DNA from: JANRIC01 sp033765345 | GTDB taxonomy: Bacteria; Bacteroidota; Bacteroidia; Cytophagales; Microscillaceae | Length of the DNA stretch: 35,465 nt | Reading direction: 5' to 3' | NCBI GenBank assembly: GCA_033765345.1 | Contig: JANRIC010000157.1 | Coordinates: 1-35,465, forward strand | Shown here: in pieces, positions 1 through 8,346 of the stretch | How the letters are laid out: each line of letters opens with the position of its first letter | Numbering within the stretch: position 1 is the first letter of the stretch | Notes under the pieces: model-generated | What the model was told of the DNA's origin: nothing | Database searches by the model: none | The model's input: the letters and a program-made list of their open reading frames with translations, nothing else | Position numbers and translations under genes: made by a program

Positions 1-2
1 CT

Positions 3-110
3 GGACAAAATTACTTTTGTCGTATCAGATCAGTCATCGATACCCTGCTCAAAAGGAATATCCCACTCATGCCTACTTTACAAGAAATTTGTAAATTAAA
101 AACACAGTAA
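3..110 (+). CDS. C-terminal fragment of an unidentified protein (gene enters from the left edge)
   Basis: Frame 3 is open from the window edge to a TAA at 108-110 and gives 35 residues rich in basic and hydrophobic amino acids, including IRSVIDTLLKRN. The other two forward frames also read some way but give less protein-like sequence. The basic IRSVIDTLLK helix vaguely recalls the end of transposases (IS66-type), but that is a weak impression and no inverted repeat is visible to support it. What is seen is only an open frame with plausible composition; identity is unknown. Confidence 0.35.
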   Translation, partial: GQNYFCRIRSVIDTLLKRNIPLMPTLQEICKLKTQ

Positions 111-286
111 GGATAGATAAGATATTCCTGAGTAGTAACAAATATGGTAATGACGATGGCTTTGAAAATATAATAAGCGCAGTAGATCATAGTTTTTAGA
201 GGTTTTGATATTCAAGCAATTAGCCTACCCGGATTATGCAATATCCGAATAGGCTAAATATAGTAAAATTTGCCTAAAAATACAAA
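111..286. other. Intergenic stretch without a recognisable gene
   Basis: Stops occur in all frames between the left-edge fragment and the lysS stop codon. The only structure seen is the imperfect hairpin at 220-257, listed separately. Confidence 0.5.
220..257 (-). terminator. Imperfect hairpin 3' of lysS, possible terminator
   Basis: Arms 220-234 and 243-257 pair at 13 of 15 positions around an 8-base loop, with two C/A mismatches in the middle. The hairpin starts about 30 bases beyond the lysS stop. No strong T-run follows on the lysS strand, so termination is inferred from position and pairing only. Confidence 0.5.
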
Positions 287-2050
287 TCATTCATCTGCCA
301 ACCAGGCTTCTACCTCTTCTTTGCTGGGGTTTTTGACATTATCGAGCTTCATTTTTTTGCGCATACTGCATACATCATTAAAGAGTTTGGAGGCATTTTC
401 TACGGCTTTGAGGTCTTTGATGGTCATGTAGCCCAGCTTTTGGATCACAGGTACAAGGTCTGCTCTCACACCAATTTTGACATAATCTTCCAAAGTTGCC
501 TGTTGTGGTTTTTTCTCGGGGCGCATCTGCGGGAAAAAAAGCACGTCTTTGATCGTCGGCTGATTGGTCATAATCATAGTCAGTCGGTCGATGCCGATTC
601 CTAGCCCGGCGGTAGGTGGCATACCGTATTCTAAGGCTCTGAGGAAATCCTCGTCCAGCACCATAGCTTCATCATCGCCTCTTTTGCCGAGTTCGAGCTG
701 CTCCTCGAAGCGGCGGCGTTGGTCGATGGGGTCATTGAGTTCGGAGAAGGAATTACAGATTTCTTTTCCATTGGCAATTGCCTCAAAACGCTCTACGAGG
801 CCGGGTTTGTTGCGGTGCTTTTTGGCTAAGGGCGACATCTCAACGGGATAATCAGTAATAAAAGTTGGTTGGATGAGTTTGGGTTCGCAGTGTTCGCCAA
901 AGATTTCATCAATAATTTTGCCTTTGCCCATGGTTTCATCCACTTTGACCTCAAGCTTTTGGGCGGTTTCACGCAGTTGGTTTTCGTCCATTTCGGAGAT
1001 ATTGATTCCGGTAAAATGCTCAATGGCTTCAAACATCGTGAAGCGTTTCCAGGGGCGTTTGAAGTCGATGATATTTTCTTTGACCTGTACTTGCGTAGTA
1101 CCGTGGAGATTGAGGGCAATTTTTTCTACCAGTTCTTCTACCAAATCCATCATCCACTCATAATCTTTATACGCCACATACAGCTCAATCTGCGTAAATT
1201 CGGGGTTATGAAAAGGGCTCAAACCTTCATTGCGAAAGTCTTTGGAAAATTCATAAACTCCTTCAAAACCCCCTACGATCAGCCTTTTGAGGTAAAGCTC
1301 ATTGGCAATGCGGAGGTACATGGTCATGTCCAGGGTATTGTGGTGTGTTTTGAAGGGTCTGGCGGCGGCACCTCCGTACAAAGGCTGGAGAATAGGCGTT
1401 TCTACTTCCAAATATCCTTTGGCATTGAGGTATTTGCGCATCGTATTGACGAGCTGCGTTCTTTTGATAAAAACATCTTTGATCTGGGGGTTGACTACCA
1501 GGTCGGCATAACGCTGACGGTAGCGCATCTCTGGGTCGCTCACAGCATCATAAACATTGCCTTCTTTATCTTCTTTGACCACGGGGAGTGGCTTGAGCGA
1601 CTTGGAGAGTAGAATAAGTTCGTGAACGTGTACGCTCAGTTCGCCCATTTGTGTTTTGAATACAAAACCTTTGACTCCAATAAAATCCCCGATATCCAGT
1701 AATTTTTTAAAAACCGTATTGTAGAATTCCTTATCTTCTCCGGGGCAAAGCTCGTCCCGATTGATATAAAGTTGGATTCTACCCTGGGAGTCCTGAATTT
1801 CAGCAAAAGAAGCTTTTCCTTGAATCCTTCGGCTCATCAATCTACCAGCTAGGGTGACTTCCTGGTATTTACCAGATTCTACAGCCTGGCCTGCGATAAG
1901 TTGATTTTCCAGTTCGTTTTTTATTTCTTGTGTAAAGGCATTCACTTCAAAAGTAGCCGCTGGATAGGGCTCAATTCCCAAATCCTTAAGCTGTTGTAAT
2001 TTTTCTCGACGTAATAGCTCTTGCTCGCTCAATAAAGACTCATTCAACAT
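287..2050 (-). CDS. lysS: Lysyl-tRNA synthetase, class II
   Basis: Charges tRNA-Lys with lysine in the cytoplasm. The 587-residue product begins with LSEQELLRREKLQQL and an OB-fold anticodon-binding domain (about residues 50-170: VTLAGRLMSRRIQGKASFAEIQD). The class II catalytic core follows, with motif 2 (FRNEGLSPFHNPEFTQIE) and motif 3 (GLGIGIDRLTMIM). It is about 80 residues longer than the E. coli enzyme because of a C-terminal extension after motif 3 (LEDYVKIGVRADLVPVIQKL onward). I associate that extension with Bacteroidota LysS. The frame stays open to a TTG at 2062, but the first ATG is at 2050 and is preferred. A good promoter lies at 2116-2145. The gene is monocistronic: the gene on its left is on the other strand and it is divergent from the sugar transferase. 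Confidence 0.97.
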   Translation of the reverse strand: MLNESLLSEQELLRREKLQQLKDLGIEPYPAATFEVNAFTQEIKNELENQLIAGQAVESGKYQEVTLAGRLMSRRIQGKASFAEIQDSQGRIQLYINRDELCPGEDKEFYNTVFKKLLDIGDFIGVKGFVFKTQMGELSVHVHELILLSKSLKPLPVVKEDKEGNVYDAVSDPEMRYRQRYADLVVNPQIKDVFIKRTQLVNTMRKYLNAKGYLEVETPILQPLYGGAAARPFKTHHNTLDMTMYLRIANELYLKRLIVGGFEGVYEFSKDFRNEGLSPFHNPEFTQIELYVAYKDYEWMMDLVEELVEKIALNLHGTTQVQVKENIIDFKRPWKRFTMFEAIEHFTGINISEMDENQLRETAQKLEVKVDETMGKGKIIDEIFGEHCEPKLIQPTFITDYPVEMSPLAKKHRNKPGLVERFEAIANGKEICNSFSELNDPIDQRRRFEEQLELGKRGDDEAMVLDEDFLRALEYGMPPTAGLGIGIDRLTMIMTNQPTIKDVLFFPQMRPEKKPQQATLEDYVKIGVRADLVPVIQKLGYMTIKDLKAVENASKLFNDVCSMRKKMKLDNVKNPSKEEVEAWLADE

Positions 2051-2115
2051 TGTAAAATTCAATTATATTGTAAGATAATTCTTCTAAAATTCAGCAATTA
2101 CAAAAAATTTCATCA

Positions 2116-2145
2116 CAAAATTAGACAATGAATTCTAAATGGCAA
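2116..2145 (-). promoter_or_regulatory. Bacteroidota-type promoter of lysS
   Basis: Read on the minus strand, TTG at 2145-2143 is followed by 19 bases and then TAATTTTG at 2123-2116. This matches the known Bacteroidota primary-sigma consensus of TTG, about 19 bases, TAnnTTTG. It lies 66 bases upstream of the lysS ATG. Agreement with the consensus is direct; transcription is inferred. Confidence 0.6.
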
Positions 2146-2292
2146 AAACTTCTAACTAATTAATATTCAGAAGCTAAGATTAGTTTTGAATAATCTCGGA
2201 AACAGCCTGTGAATTAGATTGTTACCAAAAAAGAAACATGACTACGTAAATAATATATTCTCGGTTTTATTTTTTTATTACAATTTTTTTCT

Positions 2293-2300
2293 TACTTTTG
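2293..2300 (+). promoter_or_regulatory. Possible -7 element for the sugar transferase gene
   Basis: TACTTTTG fits TAnnTTTG. It stands in a T-rich stretch with no clear TTG about 19 bases upstream, so it is only a partial match. The implied leader to the ATG at 2458 would be about 150 bases. Confidence 0.35.
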
Positions 2301-2457
2301 TATATAAACCGAAACATTTCTATAAAACAGCATATATTCTATAATTTCTTCTTGATTCTTACCCATCTCATCACACTTTGTATTCATACTAAGTCTTAAG
2401 CCGTATTGTCTCAACTAATTAAAACAGTGTGTGTAACCCTATTTCCTGACACCAATC

Positions 2458-3558
2458 ATGAGAAATTATACTAAATTAATGGCCTTACCCTCAGAATTAT
2501 CCAGAAGATCAGGAGCTTTTCTTCAGGAAGTAATCATACAGAATTTATCCTTTATCTTTTTAGAAATTATTCAAATTCTTACCCCTTTACAACGTCGTAA
2601 GGTTGTGATCGTGGGGACAGATTCAAAAGGCATCAAATTATTCCGTTTTTTTCATTCCAACAAAGCAGTAGGCTATCATTTAAAAGGTATTTTTGATGTT
2701 GAGAAAAAACACGGAATCGTAAAAGGAGATATAGAAGATTTAAAATCATATTGTTTAAGAGAAGAAATTGATGAAATTTATTTTACACGCTCTACCCGTG
2801 AGCAGTCCCTGATTGCCGATCTTTCACAGTTTGCCGACCAACATTTTATCTATTTTCGGATCGCTACAGATTCGGATCCGCTTGTTCAAAAAACCTCCGA
2901 AGTAAATACCTATTATTTTAATGATGTGCCAGTGATGTCGGTTCGCAAAGAGCCTTTGGCTTCTCGCTTTAATCAAGGCTTAAAAAGAGCTTTTGACATT
3001 GCCTTTTCACTGGCTGTGTTGGCTATCCTGATTCCTTTTGTATTCCCAATCATTGCCCTGGCGATCCGATTAGAATCTCGTGGACCGATTTTCTTCTTGC
3101 AAGATCGCCCTGGTAGAAAAAACAAACTCTTTAAGTGCTGGAAGTTCCGCTCTATGACCGTTAACAACAGCACCGAGCAACAAGCCACCAAAAACGACAA
3201 AAGAATTACAAAAGTGGGTGCTTTTCTGCGTAAGACTTCTCTGGACGAACTGCCTCAGTTTATCAATGTACTTTTGGGAGATATGTCTGTAGTAGGTCCT
3301 CGCCCCAATATGATCAAACAATTGGAGTATTACTCTCAGGTGATTGACAATTACAGCTTCCGCCACTTCGTAACTCCCGGAATCACAGGTTGGGCACAGG
3401 TAAACGGCTTCCGTGGTGAAACCCAAACCGACGACCTGATGGCAAAAAGAGTAGAACTTGATATTAAATATATGCAGGCTTGGAGCTTTTGGTTAGACAT
3501 CAAGATCATCTTCCTCACTGTTTGGAATATCGTCAAAGGTGAAGAAAATGCTTACTAA
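2458..3558 (+). CDS. Polyprenyl-phosphate sugar-1-phosphate transferase (exopolysaccharide initiation)
   Basis: Expected to transfer a sugar-1-phosphate from a UDP-sugar to undecaprenyl phosphate at the inner membrane, the first step of exopolysaccharide or O-unit assembly. Residues about 48-150 form a Rossmann-like domain (VVIVGTDSKGIKLFRFF). The Bac_transf catalytic domain starts near residue 173 (KRAFDIAFSLAVLAILIPF, a membrane helix) and carries all the usual blocks: GPIFFLQDRPGRKNK, KFRSM, FLRKTSLDELPQ, VVGPRP and PGITGWAQVNG. At 366 residues it is about 100 shorter than the usual five-helix family members (near 460): the four N-terminal membrane helices are missing. An in-frame stop at 2434-2436 shows that the N-terminus is not simply misplaced. 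No other polysaccharide genes are adjacent. Confidence 0.88.
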   Translation: MRNYTKLMALPSELSRRSGAFLQEVIIQNLSFIFLEIIQILTPLQRRKVVIVGTDSKGIKLFRFFHSNKAVGYHLKGIFDVEKKHGIVKGDIEDLKSYCLREEIDEIYFTRSTREQSLIADLSQFADQHFIYFRIATDSDPLVQKTSEVNTYYFNDVPVMSVRKEPLASRFNQGLKRAFDIAFSLAVLAILIPFVFPIIALAIRLESRGPIFFLQDRPGRKNKLFKCWKFRSMTVNNSTEQQATKNDKRITKVGAFLRKTSLDELPQFINVLLGDMSVVGPRPNMIKQLEYYSQVIDNYSFRHFVTPGITGWAQVNGFRGETQTDDLMAKRVELDIKYMQAWSFWLDIKIIFLTVWNIVKGEENAY

Positions 3559-3688
3559 TGCGAGAGATACTTATCAAAAAATATATAGTTATTATACCGC
3601 GCAAGCACAAGTCCGTGATTCGCTAAGACTTGTGGCAGAGGAGAGTATAGTTCCGATGTCACTGGAATAATTTTAAAAAATAGTAGGC

Positions 3689-3724
3689 AAAAATCCAGTT
3701 ATTTGAAAGAATACTGGGTTTTTG
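3689..3724. terminator. Bidirectional terminator between the convergent sugar transferase and DUF1611 genes
   Basis: CCAGTTATT and AATACTGG pair around a short loop with one bulged T. The stem is preceded by AAAAAT and followed by GTTTTTG, so a U-run exists in either direction. It lies between two convergent stop codons. A second 8-bp perfect inverted repeat without a T-run is at 3606-3613/3627-3634. Confidence 0.7.
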
Positions 3725-3736
3725 TTCTTAAATACT

Positions 3737-4798
3737 TCAAAAATCTGCCAACAAAAGCTGTATTTTTGGAATCAACTGCACCAACTCCCCTTGAAGCGGT
3801 CTGAGCACTGGAATTCCTAATTTTTGAGTCATTTCTTGCTGATATTCCAAAATTTCCTGCTTGCTCATTCCTTCTTCATTCAAGGTCATGGCAATCACTT
3901 CTGCGCCATAAAATTTGATCAGTTCTATTTCACTCTCAATGGCAGGAATGGGAACTTCGGTATCGTCATAATATTTACGTGCGGGTCTGTGCTGTAAAAC
4001 CACGTGATGAATATTTCCAGAAATTAAAAATTCTGCCCCACAAGGTCCACTCGGGTTTCTGAGTGCTGATTGCCCCTCAAGCAGTATGAGGTCGGGTTTT
4101 TCCTGACGGTCACAGGCTACAATCACTCTTTCCACTTCGCCACTGATAAAATCATTGATCGTGGTATCAAAGATAAAACCGTGTTTATAACCCTGCATCC
4201 AGCCTGTTTGCCCGGTATAGATCATTTCGGTGCGAATACCGGCCGATTGGCAGGTTTCCAACAGGAAACGACAGGTAGTTCTTTTGCCCAGGGCGCAATC
4301 TGTACCTAATACGGCGATTTTAGGAGTTTTGACCTGATAAATTTCCCCAGTCCAGAACCGTAGTTCTTTGCGGGGGCGTATTCGGCGAATGTCAAAGATT
4401 TGTATTGCAGACTCTTGTACTACTTGCTGAAAGTCAATATCTTCATGCAGCATATAGTGCAATCCGCTCACTAAATGAATCCCCTGGTGAGCCGCAAACA
4501 ATAATTCTTCTTTGAGGCTTGGCGGCAGGTATCCTCCGTGTGTGGCTACCCCTACGATACAAAAGTCTGGTCGTAGTATACCTTGAGTCTGAAGGTATTC
4601 TTTGACTGTGGCAAATACTTTGATGCCCAAGCTTTGCCCCTGCATGACCTCTCCGGCATCTTTACCAGCAAATTTGGGATCAATCACGCCTAATATGTCA
4701 AACCGCTCCGTACCACGCAGCAGCCCGTGGGCAGTTTTGGCGGTGCTTGTATCCAAATAACCTCCGGTAATCACGATTGCTTTTCCACGAATATCCAT
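3737..4798 (-). CDS. DUF1611-family P-loop protein (DgcN-like)
   Basis: 353 residues with a Rossmann-like N-terminal half and a C-terminal P-loop domain: GTDCALGKRTT at about 165-175, then YTGQTGWMQGYKHG and LLEGQSAL at about 239-246. This is the DUF1611 family. In marine Proteobacteria a member named DgcN has been described as an N-acetyltransferase that acetylates D-glutamate, acting with the enolase-fold racemase DgcA. Here the gene begins 21 bases after the stop of an enolase-superfamily epimerase, matching that pairing. The gene is last in a three-gene minus-strand operon and ends at the hairpin at 3689-3724. Family assignment is solid; the acetyltransferase role is inferred from context. 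Confidence 0.85.
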   Translation of the reverse strand: MDIRGKAIVITGGYLDTSTAKTAHGLLRGTERFDILGVIDPKFAGKDAGEVMQGQSLGIKVFATVKEYLQTQGILRPDFCIVGVATHGGYLPPSLKEELLFAAHQGIHLVSGLHYMLHEDIDFQQVVQESAIQIFDIRRIRPRKELRFWTGEIYQVKTPKIAVLGTDCALGKRTTCRFLLETCQSAGIRTEMIYTGQTGWMQGYKHGFIFDTTINDFISGEVERVIVACDRQEKPDLILLEGQSALRNPSGPCGAEFLISGNIHHVVLQHRPARKYYDDTEVPIPAIESEIELIKFYGAEVIAMTLNEEGMSKQEILEYQQEMTQKLGIPVLRPLQGELVQLIPKIQLLLADF

Positions 4799-4819
4799 AC
4801 ATTATTCTTTATAAACCAG

Positions 4820-5908
4820 TTACTTCAACAATTCCACGCCCAATCCAGGTCCTCCGGTCAAGTGCATATAGCCGTCTTTGAGTACAAAACCGCCTTTGAC
4901 TACATCTGTAGCCAGGTCAAGGCTACCGTCCAAATCGAGGTATTTGGTAGCGGGGCTAGCCAGAGCAATATGCAAAGAAGCGGTAATGCTGACAGCACTT
5001 TCATCATTACAGCCCCACATCAGGTCTATGCTTGAGTGTTCGGCAATTTGAGCCAATTGACGAGCCTTAAGTATTCCACCGCATTTCATCAATTTGATAT
5101 TGTAAATTCCATAAGGCTGTGGAGGGTGTGCCATCACAATGGCCTGGAAGGGAGAGTGCAAATCTTCGTCGGCGGCACATCTTTTCCGAATACTTTTGGG
5201 GAGTTTCATCATCAAATCCATATTACCAGGAGTAAAGGGCTGCTCTACAAACTCTACATCATAGGGTGCAGTTTCTTTAAAAAACCTTTGGGCTTCTTCT
5301 AGGGAATACCCCTGATTGGCATCTACACGGATGAGCATTTCCTTTCCGACGGTTTCCCGGAGTTTGGTCAATCGCTCAATGTCTTCATCAATGTTTCTCC
5401 CGATTTTGAGCTTAATAATTTTAAACCCTGTAGCTTTGAATTCTATGCCATCAGCCAGGGTTTCTTCCAGGCTTTTGATGCCAATGGTCATAGACGTAGG
5501 CAGGGTTTCGTGAGCCCTCCCGAAATAATCCACCAGAGAAATGTCTAAATATTTGCAAAATAAATCGTGAAGAGCTACATCAATAGCAGCCATGGCTGCG
5601 GGGCGGGCTATGAAATGTTTTTCCATTTCCCGAATGAGGAATTGGAATTGGCGGATGTCTTTACCAAGCAGTAATGATTCCAGGTTTGCCTGTAGCTCTG
5701 CGAGTGAATCCTCCAGGTTTTCACCAGTCACGTATTCTGAAGGTGAGCCTGAACCAATACCGTACAGCCCTTCACCAGTTTCGAGATACACAAAGAGATT
5801 CTCGGTTGAGTCTACGGTACGATAAGTTACTGTGTAAGGTCTCTTCAGACCTAGGTTTTCTTTCCAGCACTTAACTTGGGTAATGGTGGTGTGGGTATTT
5901 TTCATCAT
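4820..5908 (-). CDS. Enolase-superfamily dipeptide epimerase (L-Ala-D/L-Glu epimerase or DgcA-like)
   Basis: The 362-residue protein has the muconate-lactonizing-enzyme subgroup layout. It has an N-terminal capping domain and a barrel with the KxK motif (IKLKIGR, near 166-168), metal ligands in RVDANQG (D near 196), VEQP (E near 222) and CAADED (D near 247), and the opposing lysine in NIKLMKCGG (near 272). LDLDGSLDL near the end contains the DxD typical of dipeptide epimerases. It would epimerise Ala-Glu from murein, or N-acetyl-D-glutamate if it works as DgcA does with the DUF1611 partner. Start: the frame opens with a TTG at 5911, but ATG at 5908 overlaps the comB-like stop in a TGATG junction and indicates translational coupling. 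Confidence 0.88.
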   Translation of the reverse strand: MMKNTHTTITQVKCWKENLGLKRPYTVTYRTVDSTENLFVYLETGEGLYGIGSGSPSEYVTGENLEDSLAELQANLESLLLGKDIRQFQFLIREMEKHFIARPAAMAAIDVALHDLFCKYLDISLVDYFGRAHETLPTSMTIGIKSLEETLADGIEFKATGFKIIKLKIGRNIDEDIERLTKLRETVGKEMLIRVDANQGYSLEEAQRFFKETAPYDVEFVEQPFTPGNMDLMMKLPKSIRKRCAADEDLHSPFQAIVMAHPPQPYGIYNIKLMKCGGILKARQLAQIAEHSSIDLMWGCNDESAVSITASLHIALASPATKYLDLDGSLDLATDVVKGGFVLKDGYMHLTGGPGLGVELLK

Positions 5909-6621
5909 CAAACTGCTAAACGGATTATCTCGCCTTTTTCAAGAATGGGTACTATTTCATAAATATCGGTGGTCAGGCAGAAGTCAATATCATCCATTCT
6001 GCCTTGATCTTTTAGCCTGTGAAAATGTGCCGAATCGGTCAGGAATCGCTTAGGATTATTTTTACTCAGGTGGTATGCCGATCTCGCCAGGCCGCAGGCA
6101 TCATTATTATATTTAAAATCTCGTACCAGATCATCCAAGACGGCTCCAGCAAAGATAGAATCTTCCAGATTTACCTGGCCTTTCCAACCTGCACAAAGCA
6201 AAAGTGCATCTTTTTGTTGGTCGAGCAGATATTTGATAATGGCAGTTTTATTCAAAAAAGAACCGATCACCACCTGTGTGGCGGTGGATACTTTAGCAAT
6301 GGCTACAGTCCCGTTGGAGGTAGTCATAGCAATTGTTCGGTCTTTGATCAGGGGATTGTTGACATAGCTCAGGGGCGAATTTCCAAAATCAAAACCATCC
6401 ACTTTAAAACCGTTTCGTTCGGCTGCTCCCAGATACCCTCTTTGCTGATATGCCATACATTCTTCTATCTCCATCACTGGAATAATACTGCTTGCACCGT
6501 GGTAGAGAGCGGTCACTATACAGGAAGTAGCCCTGAAAATATCAATAACCACCACAATTTTATCTTCAAAATAAACGTGTTGTAACAGATCCGGGGTCAG
6601 ACAGACTTCAATAGTTTTCAT
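5908..6621 (-). CDS. ComB-like 2-phosphosulfolactate phosphatase family protein
   Basis: 237 residues matching the ComB family: VVVIDIFRATSCIVTALYHG near the N-terminus, GFDFGNSP, MTTSNGTVAI and LLCAGWKGQVNLEDSIFAG. In methanogens ComB removes phosphate from 2-phosphosulfolactate in coenzyme M synthesis. Bacteroidota do not make that cofactor, so the substrate here is unknown. It is the first gene of the operon, and its stop codon shares a base with the ATG of the epimerase gene. Upstream is an 87-bp repeat element (6644-6730) and no convincing promoter motif. Confidence 0.8.
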   Translation of the reverse strand: MKTIEVCLTPDLLQHVYFEDKIVVVIDIFRATSCIVTALYHGASSIIPVMEIEECMAYQQRGYLGAAERNGFKVDGFDFGNSPLSYVNNPLIKDRTIAMTTSNGTVAIAKVSTATQVVIGSFLNKTAIIKYLLDQQKDALLLCAGWKGQVNLEDSIFAGAVLDDLVRDFKYNNDACGLARSAYHLSKNNPKRFLTDSAHFHRLKDQGRMDDIDFCLTTDIYEIVPILEKGEIIRLAV

Positions 6622-6643
6622 GAATTTAGACTCAATATAAAAT

Positions 6644-6730
6644 GGTTTGCAAAAAAGGATTTTATAAATCCTTAAATATCAGATAAATCAATCAAATAAA
6701 CCTCGTAAATCATGTCCATCTTGGTATAGA
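6644..6730. repeat. Degenerate interspersed repeat, copy 1
   Basis: Begins ATGGTTTGCAAAAAA and ends ATCTTGGTATA, as does the related 94-bp stretch at 16501-16594. The two are alike at both ends and diverged in the middle. This copy contains a perfect 8-bp hairpin (6657-6664/6668-6675, AAGGATTT/AAATCCTT). It lies in the gap between gcvT and the comB-like gene. Confidence 0.6.
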
Positions 6731-6774
6731 TTTAGAAGATCATTTAGAAAATTTATATATATATCATTTTCTTT

Positions 6775-7860
6775 TCAGACAAAAGGGAGTTTCACCACTT
6801 TAGCTTTAAGATTTTTATCACGAATCCGAATATAAATTTCGGTATCTGGTTGTGTATAGGCTTGAGGCAAATAGGCCAGCCCAATCCCTACATTCAAAAC
6901 CGGAGAAAGAGAACCTGAACTTACTTCGCCCAAATACTCGCCGGATTCATTCACAACTGGGTAATGGCTTCGGGGAATACCACGATCTATCATCAGGAAA
7001 CCAATCAATCTTCGAGGAACGCCCGCAGCCTTTTTATTTTTCAGAGATTCGCTATTGATAAAATCCTTATTAAATTTAGTAACCCAGCCCAGTCCTGCCT
7101 CGAGGGGGCAGGTTTGGTCATCAATATCATTGCCATATAGACAGTATCCCTTTTCAAGGCGTAGTGTATCTCTTGCACCCAGTCCAATCGGCTGAATGCC
7201 AAAAGGTTTTCCAGCTTCAAAAATGGCTTTCCATACTTTTTCTGCCTCTGTATTGGGCACATAAATCTCAAATCCGCCTGCACCCGTATAGCCCGTGGCC
7301 GAAATAATGAGGTCTCGGACTCCGGCAAATTCTGCCCGCTCAAAAGTATAATATTTCATCGCTGATAAATCAACCGCAGTCAGACTTTGCATAGCTTCGG
7401 CGGCTTTGGGTCCCTGTACGGCAAAAAGAGAGGTTTGCTCTGAAATATTCGTCATTTCAGCACCCAAATCATTATTTTTTTGAATCCAGTTCCAATCTTT
7501 GTCAATGTTTGAGGCATTGACTACCAACATATATTCCTGCTCATCCAGGCGATAGACCAGCAGATCGTCTACTACTCCTCCTTGGTCATTGGGTAAATAA
7601 GCATATTGTACTTTTCCGATATGCAAGGCATCTGCATCGTTAGACACTACTTTTTGGATCAAATCCAGTGCCTTATCGCCTTTGATAAGAAATTCGCCCA
7701 TGTGAGATACGTCAAAAACGCCTACTCCTTCCCGGACTTTCATGTGTTCGTCTTTGTCAGAAGTATAACGCACCGGCATCTCAAAGCCTGCAAACTCGAC
7801 CATCTTAGCCCCCAGCTCCAGGTGTAGATGATGTAAGGCAACTTTTTTCAATTCCATCAT
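6775..7860 (-). CDS. gcvT: Glycine cleavage system T protein (aminomethyltransferase)
   Basis: Transfers the methylene group from aminomethylated H protein to tetrahydrofolate and releases ammonia. The 361-residue length is typical. Recognisable blocks are GAKMVEFAGFEMPVRY, GVFDVSHMGEF, VDDLLVYRL, SATGYTGAGGFEIYV (folate-site region), LGARDTLRLEKGYCLYGND and the C-terminal barrel YLGEVSSGSLSPVLNVGIG. ATG codons at 7860 and 7857 are both possible starts; I kept the first. It is monocistronic, with gcvH and gcvP not nearby. I looked for a tandem glycine riboswitch in the roughly 190-base divergent gap to rpmE2 and saw none. Confidence 0.97.
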   Translation of the reverse strand: MMELKKVALHHLHLELGAKMVEFAGFEMPVRYTSDKDEHMKVREGVGVFDVSHMGEFLIKGDKALDLIQKVVSNDADALHIGKVQYAYLPNDQGGVVDDLLVYRLDEQEYMLVVNASNIDKDWNWIQKNNDLGAEMTNISEQTSLFAVQGPKAAEAMQSLTAVDLSAMKYYTFERAEFAGVRDLIISATGYTGAGGFEIYVPNTEAEKVWKAIFEAGKPFGIQPIGLGARDTLRLEKGYCLYGNDIDDQTCPLEAGLGWVTKFNKDFINSESLKNKKAAGVPRRLIGFLMIDRGIPRSHYPVVNESGEYLGEVSSGSLSPVLNVGIGLAYLPQAYTQPDTEIYIRIRDKNLKAKVVKLPFV

Positions 7861-7889
7861 ATCGTATTATTGTACAAACCATATAATTT

Positions 7890-7897
7890 CAAAATTA
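7890..7897 (-). promoter_or_regulatory. Possible -7 element for gcvT
   Basis: On the minus strand this reads TAATTTTG, identical to the lysS -7 element, 30 bases upstream of the gcvT ATG. No good TTG lies about 19 bases further upstream; only a T/A-rich run is present. Confidence 0.4.
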
Positions 7898-7969
7898 GCC
7901 AAGAAATACGAGTTTTTTTAAAAACACTGGTATTTTTTTAGCAAACAGGAGCTTATAATTTTGGTTTTA

Positions 7970-8001
7970 TTGTGAATTATCCCAGGGATTTACTACCTTT
8001 G
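7970..8001 (+). promoter_or_regulatory. Bacteroidota-type promoter of rpmE2
   Basis: TTG at 7970-7972, 21 bases, then TACCTTTG at 7994-8001, followed by C as in many Bacteroidota promoters. The leader to the rpmE2 ATG is about 50 bases. Confidence 0.6.
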
Positions 8002-8058
8002 CCCTCCGAAATTTCAGAAAAGATCATCCATCATTATTCATTATAAAAGTACAAGGCA

Positions 8059-8307
8059 ATGAAAAAAGACATCCATCCAAATTATAGGGAAGTCGTATTT
8101 ATGGACACATCCAACGAGTTTAAATTTATCACCCGCTCTACTGTTCAGACTGGTGATACCATCATGTTTGAAGGTAAGGAATATCCGCTGGTAAAGGTTG
8201 AGGTGAGTTCAGAGTCTCATCCCTTTTTTACAGGTAAGAAAATGTTCGTAGATACTGCCGGACGTGTGGAGAAGTTCAATCGTCGTTTTGCTCAGAAAAA
8301 GAAATAA
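8059..8307 (+). CDS. rpmE2: Large ribosomal subunit protein bL31, type B
   Basis: 82-residue ribosomal protein. The start MKKDIHPNYREVVFMD and the segment SSESHPFFTGKKMFVDTAGRVEKFNRRF are diagnostic of L31. There are no cysteines, so it is the zinc-independent type B form (rpmE2/ykgM type). Its own promoter (7970-8001) and a strong terminator (8347-8384) make it a single-gene unit. Confidence 0.97.
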   Translation: MKKDIHPNYREVVFMDTSNEFKFITRSTVQTGDTIMFEGKEYPLVKVEVSSESHPFFTGKKMFVDTAGRVEKFNRRFAQKKK

Positions 8308-8346
8308 GTCCGAACAAATCCGAGATAATTTATCGATTTTCTCTTC

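Noticed and set aside
1..110. Insertion sequence at the left edge
   Set aside because: Only 35 codons are visible and no terminal inverted repeat or target duplication can be seen, so I keep it as an unidentified fragment.
869..1612. 247-codon plus-strand open frame
   Set aside because: It lies wholly inside lysS on the opposite strand, and its sequence is a shadow of conserved LysS codons.
7861..8058. Glycine riboswitch upstream of gcvT
   Set aside because: The gap is short, AT-rich and lacks the tandem aptamer-like stems; only promoter motifs are seen.
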